Assembly (NCBI GenBank): GCA_022819985.1
Contig: JAJEGH010000023.1
Coordinates: 124,001-188,000 of the forward strand
Length of the DNA stretch: 64,000 nucleotides
Direction of reading: 5' to 3'
Origin: Alphaproteobacteria bacterium
Lineage (GTDB): Bacteria; Pseudomonadota; Alphaproteobacteria; Bin65
The first letter of the stretch is position 1. Each line of letters opens with the position of its first letter. The position numbers were made by a program, and so were the translations under genes. Below the pieces are notes generated by a model that was not told where the DNA came from, searched no databases, and was given only the letters and a program-made list of their open reading frames with translations. This document shows positions 26,619-36,005 of the stretch, one piece after another.

Positions 26619-26705
26619 GCCCAGGTGGCGGAATTGGTAGACGCGCAGGTTTCAGGTACCTGTGGCCGCATGGCCGTGGAAGTTCGAGTCTTCTCCTGGG
26701 CACCA
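26619..26705 (+). tRNA. tRNA-Leu, anticodon CAG
   Basis: An 87-nt cloverleaf with encoded CCA. The acceptor stem is GCCCAGG (26619-26625) with CCTGGGC (26695-26701), followed by discriminator A and CCA. The anticodon stem CAGGT/ACCTG encloses loop TTCAGGT, with anticodon CAG at 26653-26655 reading CTG, the major leucine codon in GC-rich genomes. A long variable arm (GGCC-GCAT-GGCC) marks class II, and the T loop reads TTCGAGT. Confidence 0.97.
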
Positions 26706-26842
26706 TTTGCGTCGACGCGGCGCTTCGGCCGGCGCGGCGCGCCACCGCCGGACGGCGCCTCCGGTCGTCCAGGCCCCTGCGGTCCGGACGGAGGCGGCCG
26801 GGGCGGGCAAACGCGCGGTCGATAGCGGAGCAACAGGCGGCA

Positions 26843-27469
26843 ATGGCGGCAGCACCGGACATCCGTTTGCACCGAGGCGACCTTCCGGACTGGCTGGAAT
26901 TCAGCGGGCCGGTTGCGGTGGATTCGGAGACCATGGGCCTCAATCCCGCACGGGACCGGCTATGCTTGGTGCAATTGTCCGCCGGCGACGGCGTCTGCCA
27001 TCTCGTCCAGATCGCAAAGGGGCAGGCCGAAGCGCCGAATCTCCGAGCAATCCTGGCCGATCCGGCTATCCTCAAACTGTTTCATTTCGGCCGTTTCGAT
27101 ATTGCGGTTTTCCTGCACCGGCTCGGCGTGCTGACGACGCCGGTCTACTGCACGAAAATCGCGTCGCAGCTCGTCCGCACGATGACCGACCGTCACAGCC
27201 TCAAAGACCTCTGCAAGGATTTGCTGGACGTCGAAATTTCCAAGCAACAGCAAACCTCCGACTGGGGCGCGGAGGAACTGGACGAAAACCAGAGGCGCTA
27301 CGCGGCGACCGATGTCCTCTATCTGCATCGGCTCAAGGCCGAACTGGACCGGTTGCTCGAGCGCGAAGGCCGGATCGAACTGGCCCGAAAGTGTTTCGAC
27401 TTTCTGCCCTACAGGGCGGCCCTGGATATTGCCGGCTGGGCCGAAGTAGACATATTTGCTCACTCGTGA
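26843..27469 (+). CDS. Ribonuclease D family 3'-5' exonuclease (short form)
   Basis: A 208-residue DEDDy exonuclease. The catalytic residues are visible: Asp27 and Glu29 in AVDSETMGL, Asp86 in HFGRFDIAVF, Tyr153 and Asp157 in YAATDVLYL. It lacks the C-terminal HRDC domains of full-length RNase D, as do many alphaproteobacterial copies. It would trim 3' ends of stable RNA, and lies directly downstream of tRNA-Leu. The ATG at 26843 follows GGAG; the open frame reaching upstream runs through the tRNA and is not coding. Confidence 0.92.
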   Translation: MAAAPDIRLHRGDLPDWLEFSGPVAVDSETMGLNPARDRLCLVQLSAGDGVCHLVQIAKGQAEAPNLRAILADPAILKLFHFGRFDIAVFLHRLGVLTTPVYCTKIASQLVRTMTDRHSLKDLCKDLLDVEISKQQQTSDWGAEELDENQRRYAATDVLYLHRLKAELDRLLEREGRIELARKCFDFLPYRAALDIAGWAEVDIFAHS

Positions 27470-27622
27470 ACCCGTTTTCCGCTGAATTGGCCGAAACGGA
27501 TCGTTTCTGTTAGGATAGACATCGGATTCCGGAACGATCAACCGCCGGAAAAGCCGTGGAGACGGCAATTCCCGCCGCCTGCGTCGGCATTACCGGTCCT
27601 GCGCTCCGGTTGCGGAGAGGAT

Positions 27623-28672
27623 ATGAGACAGGCTGCACCGACTGCCGTGCCCGATAGTTCCGAACGGCGCGATGATTCCGGAACGGCGGCGGAGGCCACT
27701 GACGGCCGCCCCGATGTCGTCGCCTCCGCGCTTCGTGTTCTTGCGCTCGAAGGCGAGGGGATCGCTGCGCTAAAGACGGCCCTGGACAGCGATCTGGGGC
27801 CCGCCTTCTGCCGGGCCGTCGACATTATCCGGGGCACGACGGGGCGGCTTGTCGTAACCGGCATGGGCAAGAGCGGCCACATTGGACGCAAGATCGCCGC
27901 GACCATGGCGTCGGTCGGAACGCCGGCCTATTTCGTGCATCCGGGCGAAGCCAGCCACGGCGACATGGGCATAATCCGGCCCGACGATGTGGTGCTGGCA
28001 TTGTCGAACTCCGGCGAGACGGCCGAACTTGGCGACATCATCGGCTATTGCAGCCGTTTCGCAATCGATCTGATCGGCATTACCGGCGATCCGGAAAGCG
28101 CGCTGGCCGAAGCCTCGACCGTCGCCCTGACAATGCCCCGGTCGGCCGAAGCCTGCCCGCTCGGCCTCGCACCGACAACGTCGACGGTCATGGCGCTGGC
28201 ACTGGGCGATGCGCTGGCGGTGGCGCTTCTGGAACGCCGCGGCTTCTCCGCCGACGATTTCCAGGTTCTCCATCCGGGCGGGCGGCTCGGACGCCGCCTG
28301 ACTCGGGTTGCCGACATCATGCATACCGGCGACGACATGCCGCTGGTCCACCCGGACGACCGGATGGCCGAGGTCCTGATTGTCATGACCGCACGCCGGC
28401 TCGGCTGCGCCGGCGTCGTGGACGGGGAAGGCGCCCTCGTCGGCATCATCACCGACGGAGACTTGCGACGACATATGGATGCCGGACTGGTATCGCGCGA
28501 GGCTTCGGCCGTAATGACCGTCGAACCGCTGACAATCCGGCCGGAAGCCTTGGCCGCGGAGGCCCTGGGCCTGATGAATTCGCGTGAGATTACGGGTCTG
28601 TTCGCCGTCCGTAACGGCGCCCCGGTCGGTTTCGTCCATCTTCACGATTGCTTGCGGGAAGGCGTCGCATGA
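27623..28672 (+). CDS. kdsD: Arabinose-5-phosphate isomerase (KpsF/GutQ family)
   Basis: A 349-residue enzyme that converts ribulose-5-phosphate to arabinose-5-phosphate, the first step toward Kdo in LPS. The SIS domain (about 65-210) holds TGMGKSGHIGRK with Lys83, GEASHGD with Glu109, and VLHPGGRLG with His217. Two CBS domains follow (about 230-285 and 295-349). An N-terminal extension of about 30 residues is acidic and non-conserved. ATG follows GGAGAGG. It overlaps lptC by ATGA, tying Kdo supply to LPS transport. Confidence 0.96.
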   Translation: MRQAAPTAVPDSSERRDDSGTAAEATDGRPDVVASALRVLALEGEGIAALKTALDSDLGPAFCRAVDIIRGTTGRLVVTGMGKSGHIGRKIAATMASVGTPAYFVHPGEASHGDMGIIRPDDVVLALSNSGETAELGDIIGYCSRFAIDLIGITGDPESALAEASTVALTMPRSAEACPLGLAPTTSTVMALALGDALAVALLERRGFSADDFQVLHPGGRLGRRLTRVADIMHTGDDMPLVHPDDRMAEVLIVMTARRLGCAGVVDGEGALVGIITDGDLRRHMDAGLVSREASAVMTVEPLTIRPEALAAEALGLMNSREITGLFAVRNGAPVGFVHLHDCLREGVA

Positions 28673-29373
28673 CCGGTGCACGGCAGCCGCAGCGGCAACG
28701 GGAGGCTCGCGCCCGGCAGCGGGACGCCTATACGCATTTCGTGAACACGATGAAATTCGCGCTGCCGAGCCTGGCCTTCCTGATTGTGGTGGCCGTTCTG
28801 TTCTGGCCAAATCTCGTCAGCACCGGCAAACAGGCGGTCGACATTGCCCGGGATTCCCTGACTCCGGGCGGACTGCGGAACTTCTCCATGGAGGGCCCGG
28901 TCTTCGTTGCGACCGACGACCGGAACCGCCCCTATCGGCTTACCGCGACCGAAGCGAGCCAAGTCAACCACACGGCAACGGTGATTTCCCTCAAGGAACC
29001 CCAAGCCGAAATCGAGTTGAGCGGCGATGGGCACATTCGGATCAGTGCGCTTAGCGGCCGGTACAATCGCAAGAAGAACCAGTTGGCTTTGGCCGGTGAC
29101 GTAAACTTCAGCGACGACCGGAAGTTCAGCGTCCGAACGGCCGAGGCGACCATAGACTTGGAGAAGAAAGCGGTCTGGAGCAAAAGCCCCGTCGTCGCGG
29201 AGGGGGACAGGGGAACTGTGGCGGCCCAGGGTTTTGAGGTGGTCGATGGAGGAATGACCGTTATCTTCACAGGCAGAACGAAAGTGGTGTTAAGCGCCGA
29301 CGGCGAAGCCCCCCGGGCCCTTCCCCGCCAAAGCAACGGCATGTCGGCAGGCATATCGGGAAGCAGCCAATGA
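28669..29373 (+). CDS. lptC: LPS export system protein LptC
   Basis: A 234-residue bitopic inner-membrane protein that passes LPS from LptBFG to LptA. After a basic N-terminus a single membrane helix runs at about residues 24-42 (FALPSLAFLIVVAVLFW). The periplasmic beta-jellyroll follows, with FVATDDRNRPYRLTA and an ISLKEPQAEIEL segment. The family is poorly conserved, but position between kdsD and lptA is diagnostic. Both ends overlap neighbours by ATGA. Confidence 0.92.
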   Translation: MTGARQPQRQREARARQRDAYTHFVNTMKFALPSLAFLIVVAVLFWPNLVSTGKQAVDIARDSLTPGGLRNFSMEGPVFVATDDRNRPYRLTATEASQVNHTATVISLKEPQAEIELSGDGHIRISALSGRYNRKKNQLALAGDVNFSDDRKFSVRTAEATIDLEKKAVWSKSPVVAEGDRGTVAAQGFEVVDGGMTVIFTGRTKVVLSADGEAPRALPRQSNGMSAGISGSSQ

Positions 29374-30230
29374 TCCGCCGTTCCGGCCTAGCCGGCTGCT
29401 GCATCCTTTCCCTAGCGCTGTCGGCGTCGATCGTGTCGCCGGGGCTGCTTGAGGCGCAGAACAGCGGCCTCCCGACCGGATCGAAAGCGCCGATAACGAT
29501 CGAGGCCGATCGAGGGGTCGAATGGCAGCGCAAGGAGCAAATCTATGTCGCCAGGGGCAATGCCATCGCCCGGCAGAAGCAAACCAGTATTCGCGCCGAC
29601 GAACTGATCGCGCATTACCGCAAGACCGAAGGGAAAAAGACGCAAATCTGGAAGGTCGTCGCGACCGGCAACGTGAACATCGAGACCGCAAAGGAAACTG
29701 CCACCGGCGAAACGGCGGTGTATACGGTCGATACGGGCGTCTTCGTCCTGCGGGGCGGCGACCTTGCGCTCAAGAACAAGTTGCAGACGATCACCGCAAC
29801 CGACCGGATCGAGTATCGGAGCCTGGATCGGCGGGCTTACGTTATCGGCAACGCCAAAGTAGTCGATGGAGAAAAAGCCCTGCGCGCCGATCGGTTCATT
29901 GCGTATCTGGAGGACGCCGGGAACGACAGGGTCAAAGTCCGCAGGGTGGAAGCGCGCGGCAACGTCGTCATTACGACCGAAGACGAAATCATTCGGGCCT
30001 TGAACGGCGATTACGACACCCGGACGAGGGTTGCGGTCCTGACGGGCGACGTGAAACTGACCCGCGGCAACAATCAGTTGAACGGCGCAAAAGCGATCGT
30101 CAATCTGCAGACCGGCGTGAGCCGAATGGTCGGGCGGGTAAGCGTTCTGCTGGTTCCCGACGAAGATACGAAGACCGAAACGACCGCGCGTGGCCGAACC
30201 GGCAAGGCAAACGCAAAGAGGAAGGAATAG
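29370..30230 (+). CDS. lptA: LPS export periplasmic bridge protein LptA
   Basis: A 286-residue secreted protein. The signal peptide covers about residues 1-29 (MIRRSGLAGCCILSLALS). The OstA/LptA beta-jellyroll follows, with PITIEADRGVEWQRKEQIYVARGNA, ATDRIEYRSLDRRAYVIGNAKV and ALNGDYDTRTRVAVLTGDVKL repeating the fold. It forms the filament carrying LPS across the periplasm. It is longer than E. coli LptA (185 residues), as often in alphaproteobacteria, and ends in a basic tail. Coupled to lptC by ATGA. Confidence 0.93.
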   Translation: MIRRSGLAGCCILSLALSASIVSPGLLEAQNSGLPTGSKAPITIEADRGVEWQRKEQIYVARGNAIARQKQTSIRADELIAHYRKTEGKKTQIWKVVATGNVNIETAKETATGETAVYTVDTGVFVLRGGDLALKNKLQTITATDRIEYRSLDRRAYVIGNAKVVDGEKALRADRFIAYLEDAGNDRVKVRRVEARGNVVITTEDEIIRALNGDYDTRTRVAVLTGDVKLTRGNNQLNGAKAIVNLQTGVSRMVGRVSVLLVPDEDTKTETTARGRTGKANAKRKE

Positions 30231-30373
30231 GCGCTGCAATGCGGACCGTTTCTCCGTCGGCACGAAAACGGCCTCGACGACAATACGTCTGTAACCCAGC
30301 AAGGCCCAGGAGCCGTGCGCGGAGCTGACCGTCGCGGTGATTTGCCCAAAACGCCTCCGGAAAGGAAACCCTA

Positions 30374-31162
30374 TTGACCGGACCCATCGTCGATAAATCG
30401 ACCGCCGAAATTTCAACGGCCCCTCGCCTTGTGGCGGCCAACAGCGGCCTCGCCGCCGACAGTCTGGGAAAGCACTTCAAGAAGCGCCCGGTGCTGCGAG
30501 GCGTTTCCCTTGGCGTGCGGCGAGGCGAGGCGGTCGGGTTGCTCGGACCCAACGGCGCCGGCAAGACGACCTGCTTTTATATCATTACCGGCTTGATCCG
30601 CCCCGACGCCGGCACAATCATGCTTGACGGCCAGGACATTACCGACCTGCCCATGTACCGGCGCGCCCGTCTGGGAATCGGCTATCTGCCGCAGGAACCG
30701 TCGATTTTCCGGGGCATGTCCGTCGAAAACAATATTCGCGCTGCACTGGAGGTGGTCGAAGCGGACCGGGAAACCCGGGAAACCGTGCTGGACGACCTGC
30801 TCGCGGAATTTTCTGTGACCCATCTGCGCCACACGCCGGCCATCGCGCTTTCGGGCGGCGAGCGGCGGCGGGTGGAAATTGCCCGCGCCCTCGCTTCGAA
30901 GCCCGGCTTTATCCTGCTCGACGAACCGCTGGCCGGCATCGACCCGATCGCTGTTGGGGATGTCCGGGACCTCGTCTCGCATCTCAAGGACCGCGGCATC
31001 GGGGTTCTGATTACCGACCATAACGTCCGCGAGACGCTCGATATCGTCGACCGCGCCTACATCATGCATGACGGCGTTGTGCTGATGGACGGAGCACCGA
31101 GCGAAATCGTCGGGCACGAGGATGTGCGCCGGGTTTACCTGGGCGATACCTTCCGCCTTTAG
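30374..31162 (+). CDS. lptB: LPS export ABC transporter ATPase
   Basis: A 262-residue ATPase powering LPS extraction through LptFG. Walker A GPNGAGKTT is at residues 58-66, the LptB-type LPQEPSIFRGMSVENN follows near 105, and the signature LSGGERRR is at 159-166, with LLDEPLAGIDP containing the catalytic Glu184. The N-terminus has an extra 25-residue polar stretch. Start TTG at 30374 follows GGAAAGGAAA. LptF and LptG are not in the window. A 143-bp gap without visible gene separates it from lptA. Confidence 0.95.
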   Translation: MTGPIVDKSTAEISTAPRLVAANSGLAADSLGKHFKKRPVLRGVSLGVRRGEAVGLLGPNGAGKTTCFYIITGLIRPDAGTIMLDGQDITDLPMYRRARLGIGYLPQEPSIFRGMSVENNIRAALEVVEADRETRETVLDDLLAEFSVTHLRHTPAIALSGGERRRVEIARALASKPGFILLDEPLAGIDPIAVGDVRDLVSHLKDRGIGVLITDHNVRETLDIVDRAYIMHDGVVLMDGAPSEIVGHEDVRRVYLGDTFRL

Positions 31163-31175
31163 CCCGGACAGCGGA

Positions 31176-32669
31176 ATGATGGTCGGGCTGGGCCTTTCCT
31201 TCGGTGTCCGCCAGCAGCGGAAACTGTCCCAAACCCTGACGCCGTTGCAGCATCAGTCCGTCAAGCTGCTGCAATTGTCCAATATCGGCCTCGATACCCT
31301 CGTTCGCGAGGCACTCGAAACTAACCCTCTCCTGTCGCTGGACGAACCGGCGGACGACGATGCAGTCGAGTCGCCGAAGATGCCGGCGCGCAGCCCGACG
31401 GCCGGCTACCGGCCGACACCGGCAGTCTCCCGTCTGTTCGGCGCCGCCGAGGGTACACCGCCGAAAACCGGAAAGCGCAAGGCAAACGCCGGCGCGCGCG
31501 GCCCTGACGAGCCTGGCGCGGTATCGGAAACGACGCTTCAGGATGCGCTTCTCGAGGACATTGCCTTTTCTTTCGCCAATGCGGCCGAACGAGCGATCGC
31601 AATCGACCTGAGCTTCCTGCTCGACGATTCAGGTTATCTGGCCGGCGATGTCGGCGATGTCGCGGCCTGTCGGGGGGTATCCGCAGCGAAGGTGACCGAC
31701 ATCCTGTTGCGGCTGCAGGCGCTGGCGCCGGCGGGCCTGTTTGCCCGGAACCTCGGCGAGTGCCTGCGTCTGCAACTGGTCGACGCCGGCACGCTCGACC
31801 CTCCGATGGAGGCGCTGCTCGACAATTTGCCCCTGCTGACGGAACGCGGCCCGGAAACCCTGGCGGCCGCTGCGGGCATCGACCCCGGCGACCTGCCGCA
31901 GTATCTGCAGCGCCTGCGCGCGCTCGACCCGCGGCCCGGCCGCGTGCTGGCGGGCGCTGCGGCGCCGGCGATCGTCCCGGATCTGATCGTCCGCCCGGCG
32001 CTGGAGGCGTTCTCCGGCAACGGCGAGTTCGCCCACCGGATCGGCCGGTGGATCGTCGCCGTCAATCCGGAGACTGCGCCCGACCTTTCCCTGGACCGGG
32101 CCGGGCTTGCGACGCTGCGCGCGCAGTCAAGAAGCCGGACGGACAGGGCCTATGTCAGCGACATGTCCCGGGAGGCGAGCTGGCTGATCCAGGCCGTCAG
32201 GAACCGGCGCACAACCGTCCTGCGTCTGGGCGTCGAGATTTTCCGGCGGCAGCAGGAATTTCTGGAGCATGGAACGGCACGGCTCGGGCCGCTGACGCGC
32301 AAGGAAATCGCGCGCGCCGCCGGATTGCACGAGAGTACGATCAGCCGCGCGGTAAACGAGAAATACGCCGCTACGCCACAAGGTGTCTTCGCGCTGAAAT
32401 TCCTGTTTTCCGGCCGTATCCGCGCCCTGGATGGCGGGCCCGGCCATGCCGCAAGTGCAGTCCGTCACCGGCTGCGTGTCCTGATCGACAGGGAAACTAC
32501 GCCCCTGTCGGACGAAGCCCTCGCCCGACTGTTGCGCGCCGATGGCTACGACCTCGCGCGCCGCACCGTGACAAAATACCGTGAAATGCTGCGAATTCCC
32601 TCGTCGGTCGAGCGCCGCCGACGCCTGGCGTACCGACCGGCTGAAAAATTTTCGGCTTGTTCGTCTTGA
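31176..32669 (+). CDS. rpoN: RNA polymerase sigma-54 factor
   Basis: A 497-residue sigma-54. Region I at the N-terminus has the glutamine-rich LSFGVRQQRKLSQTLTPLQHQSVKLLQLS that contacts enhancer-binding proteins. A poorly conserved acidic linker (about 55-115) precedes the core-binding domain. The HTH is at LTRKEIARAAGLHESTISRAVN and the RpoN box ARRTVTKYRE at 461-470. The tail beyond the box is 27 residues, about twice that of E. coli. The start is ATG 31176 or the adjacent ATG 31179, just downstream of lptB. Confidence 0.95.
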   Translation: MMVGLGLSFGVRQQRKLSQTLTPLQHQSVKLLQLSNIGLDTLVREALETNPLLSLDEPADDDAVESPKMPARSPTAGYRPTPAVSRLFGAAEGTPPKTGKRKANAGARGPDEPGAVSETTLQDALLEDIAFSFANAAERAIAIDLSFLLDDSGYLAGDVGDVAACRGVSAAKVTDILLRLQALAPAGLFARNLGECLRLQLVDAGTLDPPMEALLDNLPLLTERGPETLAAAAGIDPGDLPQYLQRLRALDPRPGRVLAGAAAPAIVPDLIVRPALEAFSGNGEFAHRIGRWIVAVNPETAPDLSLDRAGLATLRAQSRSRTDRAYVSDMSREASWLIQAVRNRRTTVLRLGVEIFRRQQEFLEHGTARLGPLTRKEIARAAGLHESTISRAVNEKYAATPQGVFALKFLFSGRIRALDGGPGHAASAVRHRLRVLIDRETTPLSDEALARLLRADGYDLARRTVTKYREMLRIPSSVERRRRLAYRPAEKFSACSS

Positions 32670-32700
32670 CAGAGCGCGTTTCAGCAGCCCGAATATCGAT

Positions 32701-33306
32701 ATGAATGTCAAGGTCACCGGCCGGCATGTCGAAGTCGGTCCCGCTTTGCGACGGCACGCTGAAACCGCCCTCGGCGAGACCGTCAGCAAATTCTTCGAAC
32801 GCGCCCTCGACGCCACCGTCACATTCGACAAGCGGGGCCACGAGTTCACCGTCGACATCAAGGCCCATGTCAGCCGCGGGCTGCATGTGCTAGGCGAAGG
32901 CCGGGCGGAGGATCCGTATGCGGCGTTCAACAAGGCGTCGGAGCATGTCGCAAAACGCCTGCGCCGCAACAAGCGGCGCATCCGCGATCATCACGCCGCG
33001 CCGCCGAGAGAACTCGAAACCCTTTCGGCCCAGAAATACATCCTCGCCCACGACGAAGAGCCCGAGATCGAACAGGCCGATGCAGACGCCGCAGGAAACG
33101 GCCGCGGCGAGCCGGTGGTAATTGCGGACATGACCACGGACATTGCCTCGCTGACGGTCGGAGAAGCTGTCATGCGCATGGATCTGGCGGATTTGCCGGC
33201 CATGATGTTCCGGAACGTGGCCCACGGGGGTCTGAACATGATCTATCGCCGCCCCGATGGCCATATCGGCTGGGTCGATCCGGAAGGCGTTGCCGAAACC
33301 CAGTGA
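32701..33306 (+). CDS. hpf: Ribosome hibernation promoting factor, long form
   Basis: A 201-residue protein. The N-terminal sigma-54 modulation/S30EA domain (about 1-100) begins MNVKVTGRHVEVGPALRRHAE; the C-terminal domain (about 140-195, ending GGLNMIYRRPDGHIGWVDP) marks the long form, which pairs 70S ribosomes into 100S dimers in starved cells. The two are joined by a polar linker. It lies 31 bp after rpoN in the order usual for alphaproteobacteria. Confidence 0.94.
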   Translation: MNVKVTGRHVEVGPALRRHAETALGETVSKFFERALDATVTFDKRGHEFTVDIKAHVSRGLHVLGEGRAEDPYAAFNKASEHVAKRLRRNKRRIRDHHAAPPRELETLSAQKYILAHDEEPEIEQADADAAGNGRGEPVVIADMTTDIASLTVGEAVMRMDLADLPAMMFRNVAHGGLNMIYRRPDGHIGWVDPEGVAETQ

Positions 33307-33344
33307 CGTTTCCGGGCGCACCCGCTTTCTGCTGAGGAAGGCCG

Positions 33345-33809
33345 ATGGAAATTATCGATCTGTTGACGCCAGACAGCGTCGTACCGGCCATGAAGGCGAC
33401 CTGCAAGAAGCAGGCACTCCAAGAACTGTCGCGCCGCGGCGCAACGGCGACCGGCCTGGACGACAGGCGCATTTTCGATGTGCTGCTCGAGCGCGAACGG
33501 CTGGGCACCACGGGGGTCGGCAGCGGCATCGCCATTCCGCACGGCAAGCTCGGCGAGTTGGACCGGGTCAAGGGCGTCTTCGCACGCTTGGAGGAGCCGA
33601 TCGATTTCGACGCCGTGGACGACCGGCCGGTCGATCTGCTGTTCCTGCTGCTCGCGCCGGAAGACGCCGGCGCCGATCATCTCAAGGCGCTGGCCCGCGT
33701 CTCGCGCCTTCTGCGGGATCCGGCAACCTGCGAAAAGCTGCGCGGGTCGAACAGCAGGGATGCGCTCTACGCCCTGCTGACCGAAGCGACGCCGAGCAAG
33801 GCGGCGTAA
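33345..33809 (+). CDS. ptsN: Nitrogen-PTS enzyme IIA
   Basis: A 154-residue EIIA-Ntr. The phosphorylated histidine is His66 in GIAIPHGKLGELDRV. DDRPVDLLFLLLAPEDAGADHLKALARVSRLLRD is the typical second half. It takes phosphate from the PtsP-PtsO chain and regulates potassium uptake and nitrogen or carbon metabolism by protein contact. AGGAAGG lies before the ATG. Last gene of the kdsD-ptsN cluster. Confidence 0.95.
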   Translation: MEIIDLLTPDSVVPAMKATCKKQALQELSRRGATATGLDDRRIFDVLLERERLGTTGVGSGIAIPHGKLGELDRVKGVFARLEEPIDFDAVDDRPVDLLFLLLAPEDAGADHLKALARVSRLLRDPATCEKLRGSNSRDALYALLTEATPSKAA

Positions 33810-33872
33810 CCGCCTTACGACGGAACTTCGCGAGGCCGCGGCCGAACTTGCGGTCCTGACCTACGCGCCGCG

Positions 33873-33900
33873 TTGACAGCCTCCGACGCCCAGCTACTTT
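33873..33900 (+). promoter_or_regulatory. Probable sigma-70 promoter for dapD-dapE
   Basis: TTGACA (33873-33878) and TACTTT (33895-33900) are separated by 16 bp, a good match to the consensus. Transcription would start near 33907, about 30 bp before the dapD ATG. Confidence 0.55.
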
Positions 33901-33936
33901 CCGCGGGCAAATTGCCCCCAATATCCGGACATCGCC

Positions 33937-34770
33937 ATGAGCCTCGCCGACCTCGCCGCCACGATCGACGCCGCATGGGAAGACCGCGAGACGATCGGCG
34001 CGGCCACGACCGGCGCCGTTCGCGACGCCGTGGACGCCGCCCTCAACGCCCTCGACGAAGGGCGGCTCCGGGTTGCGGAGAGAAGCGCCGACGGCGCCTG
34101 GACCGTCAACCAGTGGGCCAAGAAAGCGGTCCTGCTGTCGTTCCGGCTGAACGACATGCAGCCGATCGGCGGCGGGCCGGGCCGCGACACGAACTGGTGG
34201 GACAAGGTTCCCTCCAAGTTCGAAGGCTGGGGCGACCACCGGTTCCGCGAGGCCGGATTCCGCGCGGTGCCGAACTGCATCGTCCGCCGGTCGGCCTTTA
34301 TCGCCCGCGGTGTCGTGCTGATGCCCTGCTTCGTCAATCTCGGCGCCTATGTCGATGAAGGCACGATGGTCGATACTTGGGCTACCGTCGGCTCCTGCGC
34401 CCAGATCGGCAAGAACTGTCATATTTCCGGCGGGGCGGGGATCGGCGGGGTGCTGGAGCCGCTACAGGCCGATCCGGTCATCGTCGAGGACAATTGCTTC
34501 GTCGGCGCCCGCTCCGAAGTCGCCGAAGGCGTGATCGTGCGCGAAGGCGCCGTGCTGTCCATGGGCGTCTACATCGGGGCGTCGACAAAGATCGTGAACC
34601 GGGCGACCGGCGAAGTCCATCGCGGCGAGGTGCCGGCCTATTCCGTCGTAGTGCCCGGCTCCCTGCCCGACCCCGGCGGCGGGCCAAGCCTTTATTGCGC
34701 GGTCATCGTCAAGCAGGTGGATGCGCAGACGCGCTCCAAAACCTCGGTGAACGAACTGCTGCGCGACTAG
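33937..34770 (+). CDS. dapD: Tetrahydrodipicolinate N-succinyltransferase
   Basis: A 277-residue left-handed beta-helix acyltransferase that succinylates tetrahydrodipicolinate from succinyl-CoA in the DAP/lysine route. An N-terminal helical domain (about 1-95) is followed by hexapeptide repeats, with [38 protein letters not shown] and [25 protein letters not shown]. The C-terminal [26 protein letters not shown] is standard. Start ATG at 33937, downstream of a good promoter. dapE follows after 14 bp. Confidence 0.96.
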   Translation: MSLADLAATIDAAWEDRETIGAATTGAVRDAVDAALNALDEGRLRVAERSADGAWTVNQWAKKAVLLSFRLNDMQPIGGGPGRDTNWWDKVPSKFEGWGDHRFREAGFRAVPNCIVRRSAFIARGVVLMPCFVNLGAYVDEGTMVDTWATVGSCAQIGKNCHISGGAGIGGVLEPLQADPVIVEDNCFVGARSEVAEGVIVREGAVLSMGVYIGASTKIVNRATGEVHRGEVPAYSVVVPGSLPDPGGGPSLYCAVIVKQVDAQTRSKTSVNELLRD

Positions 34771-34784
34771 CCCGGCAGGACGCC

Positions 34785-35936
34785 ATGATCGAAACGATAC
34801 CCCTAGCGCAGCAACTGATCCGCCGGCCTTCCGTCACGCCGAAAGACGAAGGCGCGCTCGATGTATTGCAGGCCGCGCTGGCAAGCCTCGGCTTCGCCTG
34901 CCGCCGCTTGCCCTTCGGCGACGGCGTCGAGCGGGTCGACAACCTGTACGCGCGGCTGGGAACCGCCGCCCCGAATTTCTGCTTCGCCGGCCATACCGAC
35001 GTGGTGCCGGAAGGCGACCCGGCCGACTGGACCCACGACCCGTTCGCCGGCGTCGTGACCGGCGGCGTCCTGCACGGCCGGGGCGCTTCCGACATGAAGG
35101 GGGCGATCGCCGCCTTCGCTTCGGCAGTATCGGGCTTTCTGGGCGACCGGGGCGCGGACTTCGGCGGCTCGATCAGCCTGCTGATCACGGGCGACGAGGA
35201 AGGCGACGCGATCAACGGCACCCGGAAGGTGCTGGAATGGCTCGACGGGCGGGGCGAGCGACTCGATATGTGTCTGGTCGGCGAGCCGACCAACCCGGAA
35301 ACCCTGGGCGACATGATCAAGATCGGCCGACGCGGCAGCCTCACCGGCCATGTGACGGTGCAGGGGATTCAGGGGCACACGGCCTATCCGCACCTTGCGG
35401 ACAACCCCGTCCATCGGCTGGTCCGGATGCTCGGCGCGATTGCGGACTCGAAGATCGACGACGGTACCGAGCATTTCCAGGCCACCACCCTGCAGGTCTC
35501 GACCGTCGACGTCGGCAATCCGGCCGCCAACGTCATCCCGGCGCGGGCCGGCGCGACTTTCAACGCACGTTTCAACGATCTCTGGTCCGGGAAGAGCCTC
35601 GAAGCCTGGGTGCGCGAGCGATTCGACACCGCCATCGGCGACGGCGGCGTTTACGACCTTTCCATCCGCGTTTCCGGCGAATCCTTTCTGTGCCCGCCGG
35701 GGCCGCTGTCTGACGCTATCGCCGAGGCTGCCGAGGCCGAACTCGGCCGGCGCCCGGAGCTGAGCACGACCGGCGGCACCTCTGACGCCCGCTTCATCCA
35801 CCGCTACTGCCCCGTCGCCGAGTTCGGCGCCATCGGCAAGACCATGCACAAGGTCGACGAGCAGGTGCCGGTCGCCGACCTGGAAGCGCTGGGCCGCATC
35901 TACCGGCGCGTGCTGAACAGAATTTTTCCGGCATAG
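34785..35936 (+). CDS. dapE: Succinyl-diaminopimelate desuccinylase
   Basis: A 383-residue di-zinc hydrolase that releases succinate from N-succinyl-LL-DAP, two steps after DapD. Metal ligands and catalytic residues are visible: His70 in [10 protein letters not shown], Asp103 in [10 protein letters not shown], the Glu138-Glu139 pair in TGDEEGD, and the C-terminal His in [10 protein letters not shown] dimerisation domain (about 180-290) is present. ATG at 34785 is the natural start after dapD; the frame stays open upstream within dapD without meaning. Confidence 0.96.
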   Translation: MIETIPLAQQLIRRPSVTPKDEGALDVLQAALASLGFACRRLPFGDGVERVDNLYARLGTAAPNFCFAGHTDVVPEGDPADWTHDPFAGVVTGGVLHGRGASDMKGAIAAFASAVSGFLGDRGADFGGSISLLITGDEEGDAINGTRKVLEWLDGRGERLDMCLVGEPTNPETLGDMIKIGRRGSLTGHVTVQGIQGHTAYPHLADNPVHRLVRMLGAIADSKIDDGTEHFQATTLQVSTVDVGNPAANVIPARAGATFNARFNDLWSGKSLEAWVRERFDTAIGDGGVYDLSIRVSGESFLCPPGPLSDAIAEAAEAELGRRPELSTTGGTSDARFIHRYCPVAEFGAIGKTMHKVDEQVPVADLEALGRIYRRVLNRIFPA

Positions 35937-36005
35937 CCGGATACTCCGGGACGCGGGCGGATTGGCCCCTGTCCGCGACAGCGAAAACGCGCAACACTTA
36001 CGGCC

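Noticed and set aside
26510-26842. Upstream extension of the RNase D frame
   Set aside because: It runs through a complete tRNA-Leu; the ATG at 26843 has a ribosome site and starts the conserved domain.
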